Shown: positions 25,911 through 34,671, counted from the first letter of the stretch. The stretch: DNA of 64,000 bases from Albimonas marina (GCF_029223255.1 NZ_JARHUC010000002.1:248001-312000), one strand, 5' to 3'. Made by a program: numbers and translations. Notes: generated by a model from the sequence alone, not told the origin.

Positions 25911-26246
25911 TCAGCTTTCCTCGTCGTCCTTGTCGCCGCCGCCGACGATGCCGATGTCGTCGTCGGAATCGTCGTCGTCGTCCTCCAGGAGAACGTCGTC
26001 GTCGGCGTTCGAATCGTCGTCGTCGTCCAGCAGGTCGTCATCCTCGAGAACGGGCGCGTCCTCGGCGGCCGCCTTCTCGGGCTTGGGCTTGGCCCGCGTC
26101 ATCGTCGGGCCCTTGCGCTCGCTCAGCTGGGCGAGGTCGAAGGAGGCGCCGCAGCTGGGGCACGGCGCCGGATCTCTCATCAGGTCGTAGAAGCGCGTCT
26201 GGCAGCTCGGGCACACGCGCTTCGCGCCCCATTCAGGTTTGGCCAT
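25911..26246 (-). CDS. TIGR02300 family protein (zinc-ribbon head, acidic tail)
   Basis: A 111-residue protein opening with MAKPEWGAKRVCPSCQTRFY, the signature of the TIGR02300 (FYDLN-acid) family of Alphaproteobacteria. Two CxxC pairs (CPSC twice, residues 12-15 and 29-32) form a probable zinc ribbon. From about residue 65 the protein is almost only Asp and Glu, with five-residue Asp runs. The function of the family is unknown; the shape suggests interaction with a basic or nucleic-acid-binding partner. The length is normal and the gene is complete. It lies upstream of tRNA-Ala on the same strand. Confidence 0.9.
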   Translation of the reverse strand: MAKPEWGAKRVCPSCQTRFYDLMRDPAPCPSCGASFDLAQLSERKGPTMTRAKPKPEKAAAEDAPVLEDDDLLDDDDDSNADDDVLLEDDDDDSDDDIGIVGGGDKDDEES

Positions 26247-26583
26247 AAGGACCCCCGGCAGGCGAACAGGTTCTGCGAAGGTGCGCGCCATGCCACAGGT
26301 TTCGGCGGCGCGCAAGCGCAGGCGGGACAAGCGGCGACGCCGCCGGACGCCTGCGCCGACACGCGCAGGCATCGCGCAACAGGTGGAGCGGCGCGCGCCG
26401 GGCGCCGCGCGGCGGACGCAGCGGCGCGCGGAATCGGGTGCGCGTTCATTTCGCAGGTGCGAAAAGCTTGCCGGGAGGTCGCCCCGGGCCTAGGTTCCGC
26501 CGCGAACCCCCGAGGGGGCCCGAGGCGCCGCCCGGGCCGGCCTCGCGCGCTTCGCGCGCCCCGAAGGAGGCGGACGCCGCACC
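26247..26583. other. Spacer between divergent genes, with one palindrome
   Basis: This 337-bp stretch separates the TIGR02300 gene from phaZ and must hold both promoters. The only clear structure is the palindrome at 26449-26464, listed separately. The remainder is GC-rich with no convincing gene. Confidence 0.5.
26449..26464. promoter_or_regulatory. Palindrome upstream of phaZ, possible operator
   Basis: TTTCGCA-GG-TGCGAAA is a perfect 7+7 palindrome in an AT-richer patch, 120 bp before the phaZ start. The size and symmetry fit a dimeric repressor site. PhaR, which controls PHA genes in Alphaproteobacteria, binds TGC/GCA-containing sites, so PhaR is a reasonable guess but not shown. Confidence 0.4.
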
Positions 26584-28092
26584 ATGCTCTACCACGCTTA
26601 TGAACTGTCTCACGCGGCCATCGGCCCCCTGCGCGCTGCCGCGCAGATGGGCCGCCAGGCTCTGAGCCACCCGCTGAACCCGGCCTCGATCACCTTCCCC
26701 GCCCGCGCCGCCGCGGCGGGGCTGGAGATGTTCGTCAACGCCACCCGTCGCTACGGCAAGCCGGAATGGGGGCTCGAGACCACCACCGTCTCGGGGGAGC
26801 CGTCGAAGGTGACGGTCGAGACGGTGATGTCGAAGCCGTTCTGCGACCTGATCCGCTTCCGCCGCGCCGGCGCGCCCGCGCGCTCGCGCAACGATCCGCC
26901 GGTGCTGGTGGTCGCGCCGATGTCGGGCCACTTCGCCACCCTGCTGCGCGGCACGGTCGAGGCGATGCTGCCCGAGCACGACGTCTACGTCACCGACTGG
27001 CGCGACGCGCGCAACGTGCCGGTGGCCGAGGGGGTCTTCGACCTCGACGACTATATCGACTACGTGGCCGAGTTCTGCCGCTTCATCGCCCGCCAGGGCG
27101 GCGAGCGGGCGGCGGTGATGGGCGTGTGCCAGCCGGGCGTTCCGGTGCTGGCCGCGGCCGCCATGATGGCCGAGGACGGGGACCCGGCGCGCCCGGCCTC
27201 GATCGTGCTGATGGGCTCGCCCATCGACACGGCGATGAACCCCAAGCAGCCCAACGAACTGGCGACGACCAAGCCGCTGAGCTGGTTCGAGCAGAACGTG
27301 ATCGTCACGGTGCCCTTCCCCAACCTGGGCTTCATGCGCCGCGTCTATCCGGGGTTCCTGCAGCTCTCGGGCTTCATGCAGATGAACCTCGACCGGCACC
27401 TGAACGCCCATCTCGACCACTTCCGCCACCTGGTGAAGGGCGACGGCGAGAGCGCGGCGAGCCACCGGCGGTTCTACGACGAATACCTCGCGGTGATGGA
27501 CCTGGACGCGGCCTTCTACCTGCAGACCATCGAGCGGGTGTTCCAGAAGCGCCTGCTGGCGATCGGCGCGTTCCGCTATCGCGAGGAGCGGCTGGTGAAG
27601 CCCTCGGCGATCCGCGACATCGCGCTGATGACGGTCGAGGGCGAGAAGGACGACATCACGGGCCTGGGCCAGACCGAGGCGGCGCACGGGCTGTGCAGCA
27701 ACCTGCCCGAGGCGAAGAAGCTCCATCACGTGCAGCACACGGTGGGGCACTACGGGGTCTTCAACGGCTCGCGCTGGCGGCGCTCGATCCAGCCCAAGGT
27801 GCGCGACTTCGTGCGCGCTCAGCGGGCGATGCTGAGGGGCGAGCCCGAGGTGGTGGTGGCCCCGCCCGCGCAGACGCGCCGGCCGAGCCTGGACGGCGCG
27901 CTGGACGCGGCCGGCCTGCGCGGGGCGCGCCAGCTGAAGCAGGCGGCGATGAAGTCCGCGGGGCTGACCGAGCCGGCGGCCTCGGGCGCGAAGCCCGCCC
28001 CGGCCAAGGCCGCGGGGGAGGCGAAGACCGCGGGCGGCAAGCCGGCGGCGGCGAAATCCAACGGGGCCGGCGGGACCGGCGGAAAGCGGTGA
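26584..28092 (+). CDS. phaZ: Intracellular polyhydroxyalkanoate depolymerase
   Basis: A 502-residue intracellular PHB depolymerase. The family opening MLYHAYELSHAAIGPLRAAA is present. The lipase box is the Cys version GVCQPG with Cys182, as in the granule-bound enzymes of PHB-storing bacteria. Other hallmarks are RYGKPEWGL, PMSGHFATLLRGTVE, DVYVTDWRDARNVP and HHVQHTVGHYGVFNGSRWR with the catalytic His. It mobilises stored PHB to 3-hydroxybutyrate oligomers. The C-terminal 80 residues are an Ala/Lys-rich extension beyond the usual length. Its stop overlaps the GTG of the next gene. Confidence 0.95.
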   Translation: MLYHAYELSHAAIGPLRAAAQMGRQALSHPLNPASITFPARAAAAGLEMFVNATRRYGKPEWGLETTTVSGEPSKVTVETVMSKPFCDLIRFRRAGAPARSRNDPPVLVVAPMSGHFATLLRGTVEAMLPEHDVYVTDWRDARNVPVAEGVFDLDDYIDYVAEFCRFIARQGGERAAVMGVCQPGVPVLAAAAMMAEDGDPARPASIVLMGSPIDTAMNPKQPNELATTKPLSWFEQNVIVTVPFPNLGFMRRVYPGFLQLSGFMQMNLDRHLNAHLDHFRHLVKGDGESAASHRRFYDEYLAVMDLDAAFYLQTIERVFQKRLLAIGAFRYREERLVKPSAIRDIALMTVEGEKDDITGLGQTEAAHGLCSNLPEAKKLHHVQHTVGHYGVFNGSRWRRSIQPKVRDFVRAQRAMLRGEPEVVVAPPAQTRRPSLDGALDAAGLRGARQLKQAAMKSAGLTEPAASGAKPAPAKAAGEAKTAGGKPAAAKSNGAGGTGGKR

Positions 28093-28832
28093 TCCTGCGC
28101 CTGCGCCGCCCCAAGGCGGCGCCGGAGCGCGACGAGACGCCGGACGAGCTGCCGGTGGAGGCCCTGGGCCTGTCGGTGCGCGTGCGCCGCAATCCCCGCG
28201 CCACCCGGTTCACCCTGTCGGTGAGCCGCGTGGACGGCCGCCCCCAGCTGACCCTGCCGCAACGCGCGAGCCTCGCGGAGGCGCGCGCCTTCCTCGAGCG
28301 CCACGTCGGCTGGCTGGAGGGGGCGGTCGCCCGGGTGCCGGCCGCGCGGGTGGTGGCGGCGGGTCGCGCCCTGCCCTTCCGCGGAACCTCGGTGGTGCTG
28401 GAGGTGCGGCCCGGCCGCTTCGCGCCCAGGCTCGAGGACGGGCGGCTGCTGGTCTGCGGCCCGCCGGAGGGGGCGCCGGGGCGCGCGAAGGCGTTCCTGA
28501 AGGACGAGGCGCGCGCGGCGCTGGTCCCCGCCGCGCAGGCCTACGCCGCGCGGCTGGGGCGCAGGCCCGCCAAGGTCACGCTGCGCGACACGCGCTCGCG
28601 CTGGGGGTCGTGCAGCTCCACCGGCGCGCTCAGCTTCTCCTGGCGGCTGGCGATGGCCCCGCCGGAGGTGCTGGACTACGTCGCCGCCCACGAGGCCGCC
28701 CACCTGGTCGAGATGAACCACGCCCCCGCCTTCTGGGCGCTGGTCGAGCGGCTGCGCCCCGACTGGCGCGACAGCCGCGACTGGCTGCGCCGCCACGGGG
28801 GCGACCTTCACCGGGTGGATTTCGGGGACTGA
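28089..28832 (+). CDS. YgjP/SprT-like metal-dependent hydrolase (M48 family, DUF45)
   Basis: A 247-residue protein of the YgjP family. The zinc motif HEAAH is at 201-205 with a further ligand His211 in EMNHAPAFW, and the family sequence DTRSRWGSCSSTGALSFSWR is at 168-186. N-terminal residues 25-60 form the usual beta-rich region (VRVRRNPRATRFTLSVS). These are presumed metallopeptidases of unknown substrate. The GTG start lies inside the phaZ stop (GTGA overlap), so the two are translationally coupled, an arrangement with no obvious functional link. Confidence 0.85.
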   Translation: MILRLRRPKAAPERDETPDELPVEALGLSVRVRRNPRATRFTLSVSRVDGRPQLTLPQRASLAEARAFLERHVGWLEGAVARVPAARVVAAGRALPFRGTSVVLEVRPGRFAPRLEDGRLLVCGPPEGAPGRAKAFLKDEARAALVPAAQAYAARLGRRPAKVTLRDTRSRWGSCSSTGALSFSWRLAMAPPEVLDYVAAHEAAHLVEMNHAPAFWALVERLRPDWRDSRDWLRRHGGDLHRVDFGD

Positions 28833-28861
28833 GGGCGCAGGCGCGCCCGCCCCGCAAGCGA

Positions 28862-28890
28862 AAAGCGCCCGACCGGGGGTCGGGCGCTTT
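28862..28890. terminator. Bidirectional intrinsic terminator
   Basis: AAAGCGCCCGACC pairs with GGTCGGGCGCTTT across a GGG loop, a perfect 13-bp stem with A/T ends on both sides. It sits between the convergent YgjP-like gene and the minus-strand membrane protein gene and can end transcripts from both directions. Confidence 0.85.
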
Positions 28891-28914
28891 CGAGTCAGAA
28901 CGGGAGTGGCGGCC

Positions 28915-29376
28915 TCAGACGCTGGCGACCAGCACCACGGCGATCACCACCACCCACACCGCCAGGCCCGACATCATCAGGTACTTGGCGTTGGTCAGCG
29001 TGTAGCGCCACAGGAAGGCGCGCTGGATCGCGAACAGGATCGGCGTGCCGAACAGGTAGGCCCAGATCAGCAGCTGCGGCAGGCCCAGCGGACGCTCGGC
29101 CCGCTGCGGCGTGACGCCGGGCAGGTTCAGGTCGCGCAGGCGCTGGGTGTCCGCGGTGTGGATCGTCAGCGTGTCGCCCTGCATCAGCCCCTTGGCGAGG
29201 CCCAGCGCGAAGCCCACGCCCAGCAGCAGGAACAGCACCACCATCCCGTGCGGCAACGAGACCAGCGGACGGTTGTACTTGCTCTTGCGGCGACGGTTGC
29301 GACGCTTGTCCCGCGTGCTGATCCGCGCCATCGGGCGCGCATGGGAGAGGCCCGCGCCCTCGTCCTCGTCGGTCAC
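28915..29376 (-). CDS. Membrane protein of unknown function (153 residues)
   Basis: A 153-residue protein with a very basic N-terminal segment (residues 18-36, RISTRDKRRNRRRKSKYN) and three hydrophobic helices at about 44-63, 101-117 and 132-151. The GTG at 29376 is chosen because GGGAGG lies six bases upstream; an ATG 15 codons later is the alternative. The extra-membrane loop 65-98 contains RLRDLNLPGVTPQRAERPLG. I do not recognise a family. It lies downstream of the penicillin-binding protein gene on the same strand, which suggests an envelope role. Confidence 0.65.
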   Translation of the reverse strand: MTDEDEGAGLSHARPMARISTRDKRRNRRRKSKYNRPLVSLPHGMVVLFLLLGVGFALGLAKGLMQGDTLTIHTADTQRLRDLNLPGVTPQRAERPLGLPQLLIWAYLFGTPILFAIQRAFLWRYTLTNAKYLMMSGLAVWVVVIAVVLVASV

Positions 29377-29461
29377 GCGCGCCTCCCGGCCATGGCGGCG
29401 TGCAAGTCGGGATCGGCCGATCCCGGCGGTCGACGGCTGCTCATCCTGTCCCCCATTCCGC

Positions 29462-29489
29462 GTTCCCTCGGGCTGCGCCCCTCGGGAAC
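29462..29489 (-). terminator. Hairpin after the penicillin-binding protein gene
   Basis: GTTCC at 29462 pairs with GGAAC at 29489 around the inner stem GGGC-GCA-GCCC, with GAG repeats forming an internal loop. It lies just past the stop of the minus-strand penicillin-binding protein gene. No T-run follows, so it is a weak terminator or a transcript-stabilising hairpin. Confidence 0.45.
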
Positions 29490-29506
29490 CCTACGCTGCG
29501 CTTCGA

Positions 29507-31732
29507 TCACCTGTCGGCGTTCGGATTCTTGTTCCAGCTCTCCGCGCCGGAGTCGCGGGACCGTCCGCCGCCGCCTCCGCCGGAGGACAGGGAGTCGACG
29601 ACCCCCGCGATGAAGCTGCCCACGGCGCCCAGGCCGCTTTCGACCACGTCGCGCGCGCCGTTGCGACGCGAGCCGCCATTGCCGGAAGCGATACGCTCCC
29701 CCGACGGCGCATCGCTTGCCCCGCTCGGACGCTCGCTGTCAAGTTCGCGAAGCGGCATGCCCTCATGCAGGCCCAGCATCGCGCGCCGCCAGATCTCGGC
29801 CGGCAGGCCGCCGCCGGTCACGCCGGTCAGGGGCGTGTTGTCGTCGTAGCCCATCCACACGCCCACCACGTAGTCGGCGGTGAAGCCGATGAACCAGGCG
29901 TCGCGGGCGGCCTGGGTGGTGCCGGTCTTGCCCGCCGCCTCGCGCCCGTCGAGCTGCGCGCGCCGCCCGGTGCCGGAGCGGATCACCTCCTCCATCATCC
30001 CCGTCAGGCGGCGCGCGGTCTGGGCGGACATGGCGCGCGGACCGCGGTCGTCGGGGGCGTGGGTCATCAGGGGGGTGTTTTCGCCCCGCAGGGTCACGCT
30101 GCGGATGCCCCAGGGCTCGGTCTTCAGGCCGCCGTGGGCGATGGTCGCGTAGACGCCGGTCATGTCCAGCAGCGTCGCCTCCGAGGTGCCCAGCGCGATG
30201 GCGGGGCCGGGGGCGAGCTCGGCGGTCATGCCCATGTCGGCGGCCATCTGGCGGACCTTGGGCAGGCCCGTCTCGACGGCGGTGCGCACGGCGATGGTAT
30301 TGACCGAGCGCGCCAGCGCCTGGGTCAGGGTCATCCGCCCGAAGCGCTCGTCGTTGTAGTTCGAGGGCGTCCAGCCCTTGATGGTGATCGGCTCGTCCCG
30401 GACGATGTCGTTGGGCGAGGCGCCGGCCTCGAGCGCCGCGGCGAAGACCACCGGCTTGAAGGCCGAGCCGGTCTGGCGCAGCGCCTGGGTGGCGCGGTTG
30501 AACTGTCCGCCGAGGCCGGTGGGATTGCGCCCGCCGACGATGGCGCGCACCGCCCCGTCGGGGGTCATCACCACCACGGCGGCCTGGGCGTCGGAGCCCT
30601 CCTTCACGTTCTCCTCGAAGACCGAGCGCACGGCGGCCTCGGCCGCGAGCTGGGCGCGGCGGTCGAAGGTGGTGCGGATGCGCACGTCCTCGGTGGTGTC
30701 GCGGGTCAGCCAGGCGGGGCCGGCCTCCATCACCCAGTCGGCGAAGGCGCCCCCCGCCCGGTCGGAGGCGGCCTGCGACAGCTCGGCGGGGTGGGCGCGG
30801 GCGTATTCGGCCTCGGCCTCGGTCAGGTAGTCCTGCTCCTCCATCAGCCCCACGATCACGGTGGCGCGGTTCTGGGCGGCGCCGAGGTCGTTGGTCGGCG
30901 CATAGCGCGAGGGCGCCTTCAGCAGGCCCGCGAGCATCGCGGCCTCGGCCGGGTTCACCTCGCGCGCGGACTTGCCGAAATAGCGCTGGGCGGCGGCCTC
31001 GAACCCGTAGGCGCCGGCGCCGAGATACACCCGGTTGAGGTAGATCGAGAGGATCTCCTCCTTGGTGTATTTCAGCTCCATGGCCAGCGCCATCGGCAGC
31101 TCCTTGAGCTTGCGCTCCAGGCTGCGCTCGTTGGTCAGGAACACGTTCTTGGCGGTCTGCTGGGTCAGCGTAGAGCCGCCCTGCACCAGGCCGCCGGCGC
31201 GGATGTTCACCGCCATGGCGCGGGCCAGGCCCAGCGGGTCGATGCCGAAATGGGAGTAGTAGCGCCGGTCCTCGGCCGCCACGACGCCGTGGACGAGGTG
31301 GGGCGACATCTCTCCGGCGCGCAGGGCGCCGCCGAACTGGTCGCCGCGCCAGGCGAAGACCTCCCCCGCCTCGTCGATCAGGGTGACCGAGCCGCGCTCG
31401 CGCCCGTCGAGCAGGTCGGAGGCCGCGGGCAGCGCGAAATAGTACCAGCCGACCGAGACCGCCACGACCAGCGCCACGCCCAGCGCGATGCGCGAGCCGA
31501 CGAGCCAGGTCCAGCGGGCGACGAACAGCAGGGTGGAGCGCACGGCCCGGTCGAGCCAGCCCATCCGCCCGCCCGAGGCCCGCTCCCGCCGCGGCTTGGC
31601 CGCGCGGGCGGCCTTCGCGGGCTTGGGCGTCGCCGTCTTGGGCGTCGCGGGCGCACGCTTGGCGGCCGGCGCCGGCGCGCCGGGCTGCCGCTCGGCCTTG
31701 CGTTGCGCCGCGCGTCGCTGGGCCGTCGTCAT
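29507..31732 (-). CDS. Class A penicillin-binding protein (PBP1A-like transglycosylase/transpeptidase)
   Basis: A 741-residue bifunctional peptidoglycan synthase. A basic, Ala/Pro-rich cytoplasmic tail (1-58) precedes a transmembrane helix at about 78-100. The GT51 glycosyltransferase domain has the catalytic Glu154 in VAAEDRRYYSHFGID and GGSTLTQQTAKN near 186. The transpeptidase domain has S423-x2-K426 (TGSAFKP), SVN at 476-478 and KTGTT at 602-606. A low-complexity Gly/Ser tail closes it. It polymerises and crosslinks peptidoglycan in the periplasm. A GTG 12 codons earlier is possible but has a poorly placed ribosome binding site. Confidence 0.93.
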   Translation of the reverse strand: MTTAQRRAAQRKAERQPGAPAPAAKRAPATPKTATPKPAKAARAAKPRRERASGGRMGWLDRAVRSTLLFVARWTWLVGSRIALGVALVVAVSVGWYYFALPAASDLLDGRERGSVTLIDEAGEVFAWRGDQFGGALRAGEMSPHLVHGVVAAEDRRYYSHFGIDPLGLARAMAVNIRAGGLVQGGSTLTQQTAKNVFLTNERSLERKLKELPMALAMELKYTKEEILSIYLNRVYLGAGAYGFEAAAQRYFGKSAREVNPAEAAMLAGLLKAPSRYAPTNDLGAAQNRATVIVGLMEEQDYLTEAEAEYARAHPAELSQAASDRAGGAFADWVMEAGPAWLTRDTTEDVRIRTTFDRRAQLAAEAAVRSVFEENVKEGSDAQAAVVVMTPDGAVRAIVGGRNPTGLGGQFNRATQALRQTGSAFKPVVFAAALEAGASPNDIVRDEPITIKGWTPSNYNDERFGRMTLTQALARSVNTIAVRTAVETGLPKVRQMAADMGMTAELAPGPAIALGTSEATLLDMTGVYATIAHGGLKTEPWGIRSVTLRGENTPLMTHAPDDRGPRAMSAQTARRLTGMMEEVIRSGTGRRAQLDGREAAGKTGTTQAARDAWFIGFTADYVVGVWMGYDDNTPLTGVTGGGLPAEIWRRAMLGLHEGMPLRELDSERPSGASDAPSGERIASGNGGSRRNGARDVVESGLGAVGSFIAGVVDSLSSGGGGGGRSRDSGAESWNKNPNADR

Positions 31733-31959
31733 GCGCCGGCTCGGAGGATCCTGTCTGCCTTTCGTCACGCCCTAAGTTCTCTTGTTCCGGAACCGCCTGC
31801 TCGTATCGAGCTGTGACGGCCATGAAAGTAGGGCATGCGGGCCGTTTTGTGGAGATGGGCGGACGATTTGCGGGTGGGGGCGAGGCGGCGTCGCCACAAC
31901 CGGGCCGGTCGCGCGGACAATCGCGGCCCTGCGCCGCGACGGTCCACGCAACCGTCACG

Positions 31960-33399
31960 TCACCCGCCCGCGGCCTGGGCGCCTGACGCCCCTGGCAGCG
32001 TCTCCACCGCGCGCGAGGCGGCCCGGGCGGCGGCCCTCAGCGCGTCGGGCTCGAAGCCGGCGAAGCCGACCACGAGGCCGGGGCGCGCGGGCGGCGCGAA
32101 GCTCGCGCTGGCGAGCGGGCGGGAGGAGAGGCCGGCCGCCTCGGCCGCCGCATGGACCCGCGCCTCGTCCGCGCCCGGCGGCGCCCAGGCGATCAGGTGC
32201 AGCCCCTGCTCCGGCGCGCGGACCGCGAAGGGGCCGCACGCGAACCCCTCGACCAGGGCGTCGCGCGCGGCCCGCAGGCGCTTGCGCGCGCGCCGCAGGT
32301 GGGCGGCGTAGTGACCTTCGGCGAGGAAGGCGGTCATCACCGCCTGGGAGAGCGCGGCGGGGTAGCGGTCGATCGCGTCGCGCAGCGCCAGCGCGCGGGG
32401 GGCGAGGTCGGGGGGCAGCACCGCGAAGCCCAGCCGCAGACCCGGCGCGATCGCCTTGGAGAAGCTCGCGAGGTAGATCACCCGCCCCGCCCGGTCCATA
32501 CCCTGCAGCGCCGCCAGCGGCTGGCCGGTGTAGCGGAACTCGCTGTCGTAATCGTCCTCGAAGATCCAGGCGCCCGTGCGCGCGGCCCAATCGAGCAGCG
32601 CGAGCCGCCGGGGCATGGTCATGGTCACGCCGGTGGGGAACTGGTGGGAGGGGGTCACGTAGGCGGCCCGCGCTCGCGCGCGCAACGCCTCGGCCCGCGC
32701 GACGTCGAGGCCCTGGTCGTCGACCGGCGCATGCGTCAGCTCCAGCCCCGCGGCCTCCAGGCAGCGGCGCGCCATTGGGTAGCAGGGATCCTCGATCCAC
32801 GCCGGGTCGCCGGGCCGCAGGGTGGCGCGCACCGCGAGGTCGAGGGCCGCCTGCGTGCCGCCGGTGACCAGCACCTGCTCGGGCGCGACGCTCATCCCGC
32901 GGGCCGTGCGAAGGTAGGCCGCGATCTCGACCCGCAGGGCGAGGTCGCCGCGCGGATCGCCGTAGTGGAGGAAGCTGTCCGGCGGCCGCTCCAGCGCGCG
33001 GCGATAGAGGCTGCGCAGCACCTGCATCGTGCGCGCGTCGGCCGTGCCGCTGCCCAGCTTGCCGGGCTGCGGGCGGGGCGGCGCGGGCTCCCGCCGCGGG
33101 GCGGCGGCGTCGGCGGGGGCGGCGGGCACGGCGTGGGCGACGAAGGTGCCCGCGCCCTGGCGCGCCTCGACGAAGCCCTCGGCGGCGAGCTGCTCGTAGG
33201 CCGCCACCACCGCGCCCCGCGCCACGTCCAGCCGCGCGGCGAGCTCCCGCGTCGGGGGCAGCTTGCCGCCCGGCGGGAAGCGGCGCGCCTCGATCAGGCG
33301 GCGCAGCTCGGCGTAGACGGCCCGGGTCCGCGGCCCCTCCCCCGGGGCGATGGGGGCGAGGGCGGACCAGTCGGGCGAATTGGTCTGTCGTTTCGGCAT
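31960..33399 (-). CDS. MocR/PdxR-type regulator (GntR wHTH fused to aminotransferase-like domain)
   Basis: A 479-residue fusion regulator. The GntR winged helix spans about 24-90, with LPPTRELAARLDVARGAVVA as recognition helices. After a Pro-rich linker (91-115) comes a fold-type I aminotransferase domain with the PLP lysine Lys315 in ASFSKAIAPG, Asp in FEDDYDSEFRY and the SHQFPTGVTM segment. Such proteins sense pyridoxal phosphate or amino-acid adducts and usually control a divergent gene. That gene here is a flavin-dependent PNPOx-fold protein, a fitting target. The ATG at 33399 leaves the candidate operator upstream. Confidence 0.92.
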   Translation of the reverse strand: MPKRQTNSPDWSALAPIAPGEGPRTRAVYAELRRLIEARRFPPGGKLPPTRELAARLDVARGAVVAAYEQLAAEGFVEARQGAGTFVAHAVPAAPADAAAPRREPAPPRPQPGKLGSGTADARTMQVLRSLYRRALERPPDSFLHYGDPRGDLALRVEIAAYLRTARGMSVAPEQVLVTGGTQAALDLAVRATLRPGDPAWIEDPCYPMARRCLEAAGLELTHAPVDDQGLDVARAEALRARARAAYVTPSHQFPTGVTMTMPRRLALLDWAARTGAWIFEDDYDSEFRYTGQPLAALQGMDRAGRVIYLASFSKAIAPGLRLGFAVLPPDLAPRALALRDAIDRYPAALSQAVMTAFLAEGHYAAHLRRARKRLRAARDALVEGFACGPFAVRAPEQGLHLIAWAPPGADEARVHAAAEAAGLSSRPLASASFAPPARPGLVVGFAGFEPDALRAAARAASRAVETLPGASGAQAAGG

Positions 33400-33402
33400 G
33401 GG

Positions 33403-33424
33403 AATGGACCTTTCGCGGACCATT
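33403..33424. promoter_or_regulatory. Candidate MocR operator between divergent genes
   Basis: AATGGACC at 33403-33410 and GGACCATT at 33417-33424 form an inverted repeat with one mismatch around TTTCGC, and also two direct GGACC words. They lie in the 65-bp gap between the MocR gene and the PNPOx-fold gene. MocR regulators often bind repeated half sites in exactly this location, so this is the best operator candidate. Confidence 0.5.
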
Positions 33425-33464
33425 CTGCCGGGCGAAGAGGCGGCGAGCAACCGGAGATCCCGCC

Positions 33465-34193
33465 ATGAACGAACAGACCCTCCCCGAGGCCGCCTATCCC
33501 GTCGACGTCCGCAACCGGGTGAAGCGCCGCCACGACCGGGGCGCCTACGATCACGCCTCGGTCCACGCGGTGCTGGATGCGGGGATGCTGGCCCACGTCT
33601 CCTACGTGATCGACGGCCAGCCCTACTGCACCCCCACGATCCACTGGCGGGAGGGGACGCGCCTCTACTGGCACGGCTCGTCGGCCAGCCGGATGCTGCG
33701 CGCGCAGGCCGGCGGCGTGCCGGTCTGCGTGACGGTGGCGATGCTGGACGGGCTGGTGATGGCGCGCACGGGCATGAACCATTCGGCCAACTACCGCTCG
33801 GTCATGTGCTTCGGCGAGGCGGCGCTGGTGGAGGGCGCGGAGGAGAAGTCCGCCGCCCTGCTGGCGATGATCGACCGCTACTTCCCGGGCCGGAACGCGA
33901 CGCTGCGCGAGTTCTCGGCGCAGGACATCAAGGCCACCAAGGTGGTGGGGATGGAGATCGCGGCGGCCTCTGCCAAGGTTCGCGCCGACCTCAACCACGA
34001 CGAGCCCGAGGACCTGGATAACCCCACCTGGGCCGGCGTGATCCCGGTCTCGACGGTGATCGGCGCGCCGGAGCCCTGCCCGCACAACGGGCCAGAGGCG
34101 ATCCGCTCGGGCCTCGACGCCTATGCGCCGGGACGGCGGCTGGACGAGGCGATGGTCGAGCTCGCCCATCTCTACGAGGGCGCCGCGCGCTGA
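33465..34193 (+). CDS. Pyridoxamine 5'-phosphate oxidase-fold flavoprotein
   Basis: A 242-residue split-barrel flavoprotein of the NimA/PNPOx-related group. The pattern KRRHDRGAYDHASVHAVLD, MLAHVSYVIDGQPYCTPTI, LYWHGSSASRML and SVMCFGEAALVEG is characteristic of the group. The C-terminal half (EFSAQDIKATKVVGMEIAAA) is the extended form of the family. It probably binds FMN or another flavin/heme and reduces or oxidises a small molecule; the exact reaction is unknown. Divergent transcription from the MocR gene suggests PLP-linked control. A hairpin follows the stop. Confidence 0.8.
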   Translation: MNEQTLPEAAYPVDVRNRVKRRHDRGAYDHASVHAVLDAGMLAHVSYVIDGQPYCTPTIHWREGTRLYWHGSSASRMLRAQAGGVPVCVTVAMLDGLVMARTGMNHSANYRSVMCFGEAALVEGAEEKSAALLAMIDRYFPGRNATLREFSAQDIKATKVVGMEIAAASAKVRADLNHDEPEDLDNPTWAGVIPVSTVIGAPEPCPHNGPEAIRSGLDAYAPGRRLDEAMVELAHLYEGAAR

Positions 34194-34199
34194 GGCGCC

Positions 34200-34231
34200 G
34201 GCGGAGCGGGGCCGCCCGGCCCCGCGCCGCC
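34200..34231 (+). terminator. Hairpin after the PNPOx-fold gene
   Basis: GGCGG-A-GCGGGGCC pairs with GGCCCCGC-G-CCGCC around a GCCC loop, giving 13 paired bases with one mismatch. It starts seven bases after the stop codon. There is no T-run, so factor-dependent or weak termination is likely. Confidence 0.55.
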
Positions 34232-34569
34232 GCGGCCGGCCCTTCGCGCGGGGGCCCGGGGGCGGGAAAAACCGTGGCGGGCGGGGCGCCTGCGGGACGA
34301 AGCGCAGGCGGGATCGTATCCGAACCGTGACGCGCAAACGCGCAAGTCGATTGCACAAATTTTAGGCGATCCGGCGCTGCGCCGGCGTCGGTCCGCCGAT
34401 CCGGCGCCGGCGCGGGCGCCTGTTCCGCAGGCGCCTTCCACGAGCGCCGGGCGGCATCGTCGCCGCCATGCCCGCCCCGCAGGCGCCCGCCGTCGAAGGC
34501 CGGAGGCCGGGCCAGGCCTCGGCGCCCCTCGTTCACGGAACCGTCAGGCGGGCGCTACGTCACCCCGCC

Positions 34570-34611
34570 CGTTCCCGTCGCCCGGAGCGCCCGCGCCGGG
34601 CGACGGGAACG
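34570..34611. other. Perfect 16-bp inverted repeat upstream of the glnK promoter
   Basis: CGTTCCCGTCGCCCGG (34570-34585) is the exact reverse complement of 34596-34611, with a ten-base spacer. It ends 60 bp before the sigma-54 promoter. It is too long for a normal NtrC site and has no T-run. The rest of the 34232-34736 spacer holds a possible NtrC half site TTGCAC near 34350 and no gene. Confidence 0.6.
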
Positions 34612-34671
34612 GCGCGCCGGGCCGGCCATTCCAAGCGTCGAATATCCATGCCGCAGGCCCCTCCCGCGAAG

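Noticed and set aside
25911-26041. The run of GTC/ATC triplets as a microsatellite or CRISPR-like repeat
   Set aside because: It is the codon pattern of the Asp-rich tail of the TIGR02300 protein on the minus strand.
29111-31816. A 901-codon plus-strand frame opposite the penicillin-binding protein
   Set aside because: The minus strand shows GT51 and transpeptidase motifs in order; the plus-strand frame is low-complexity antisense.
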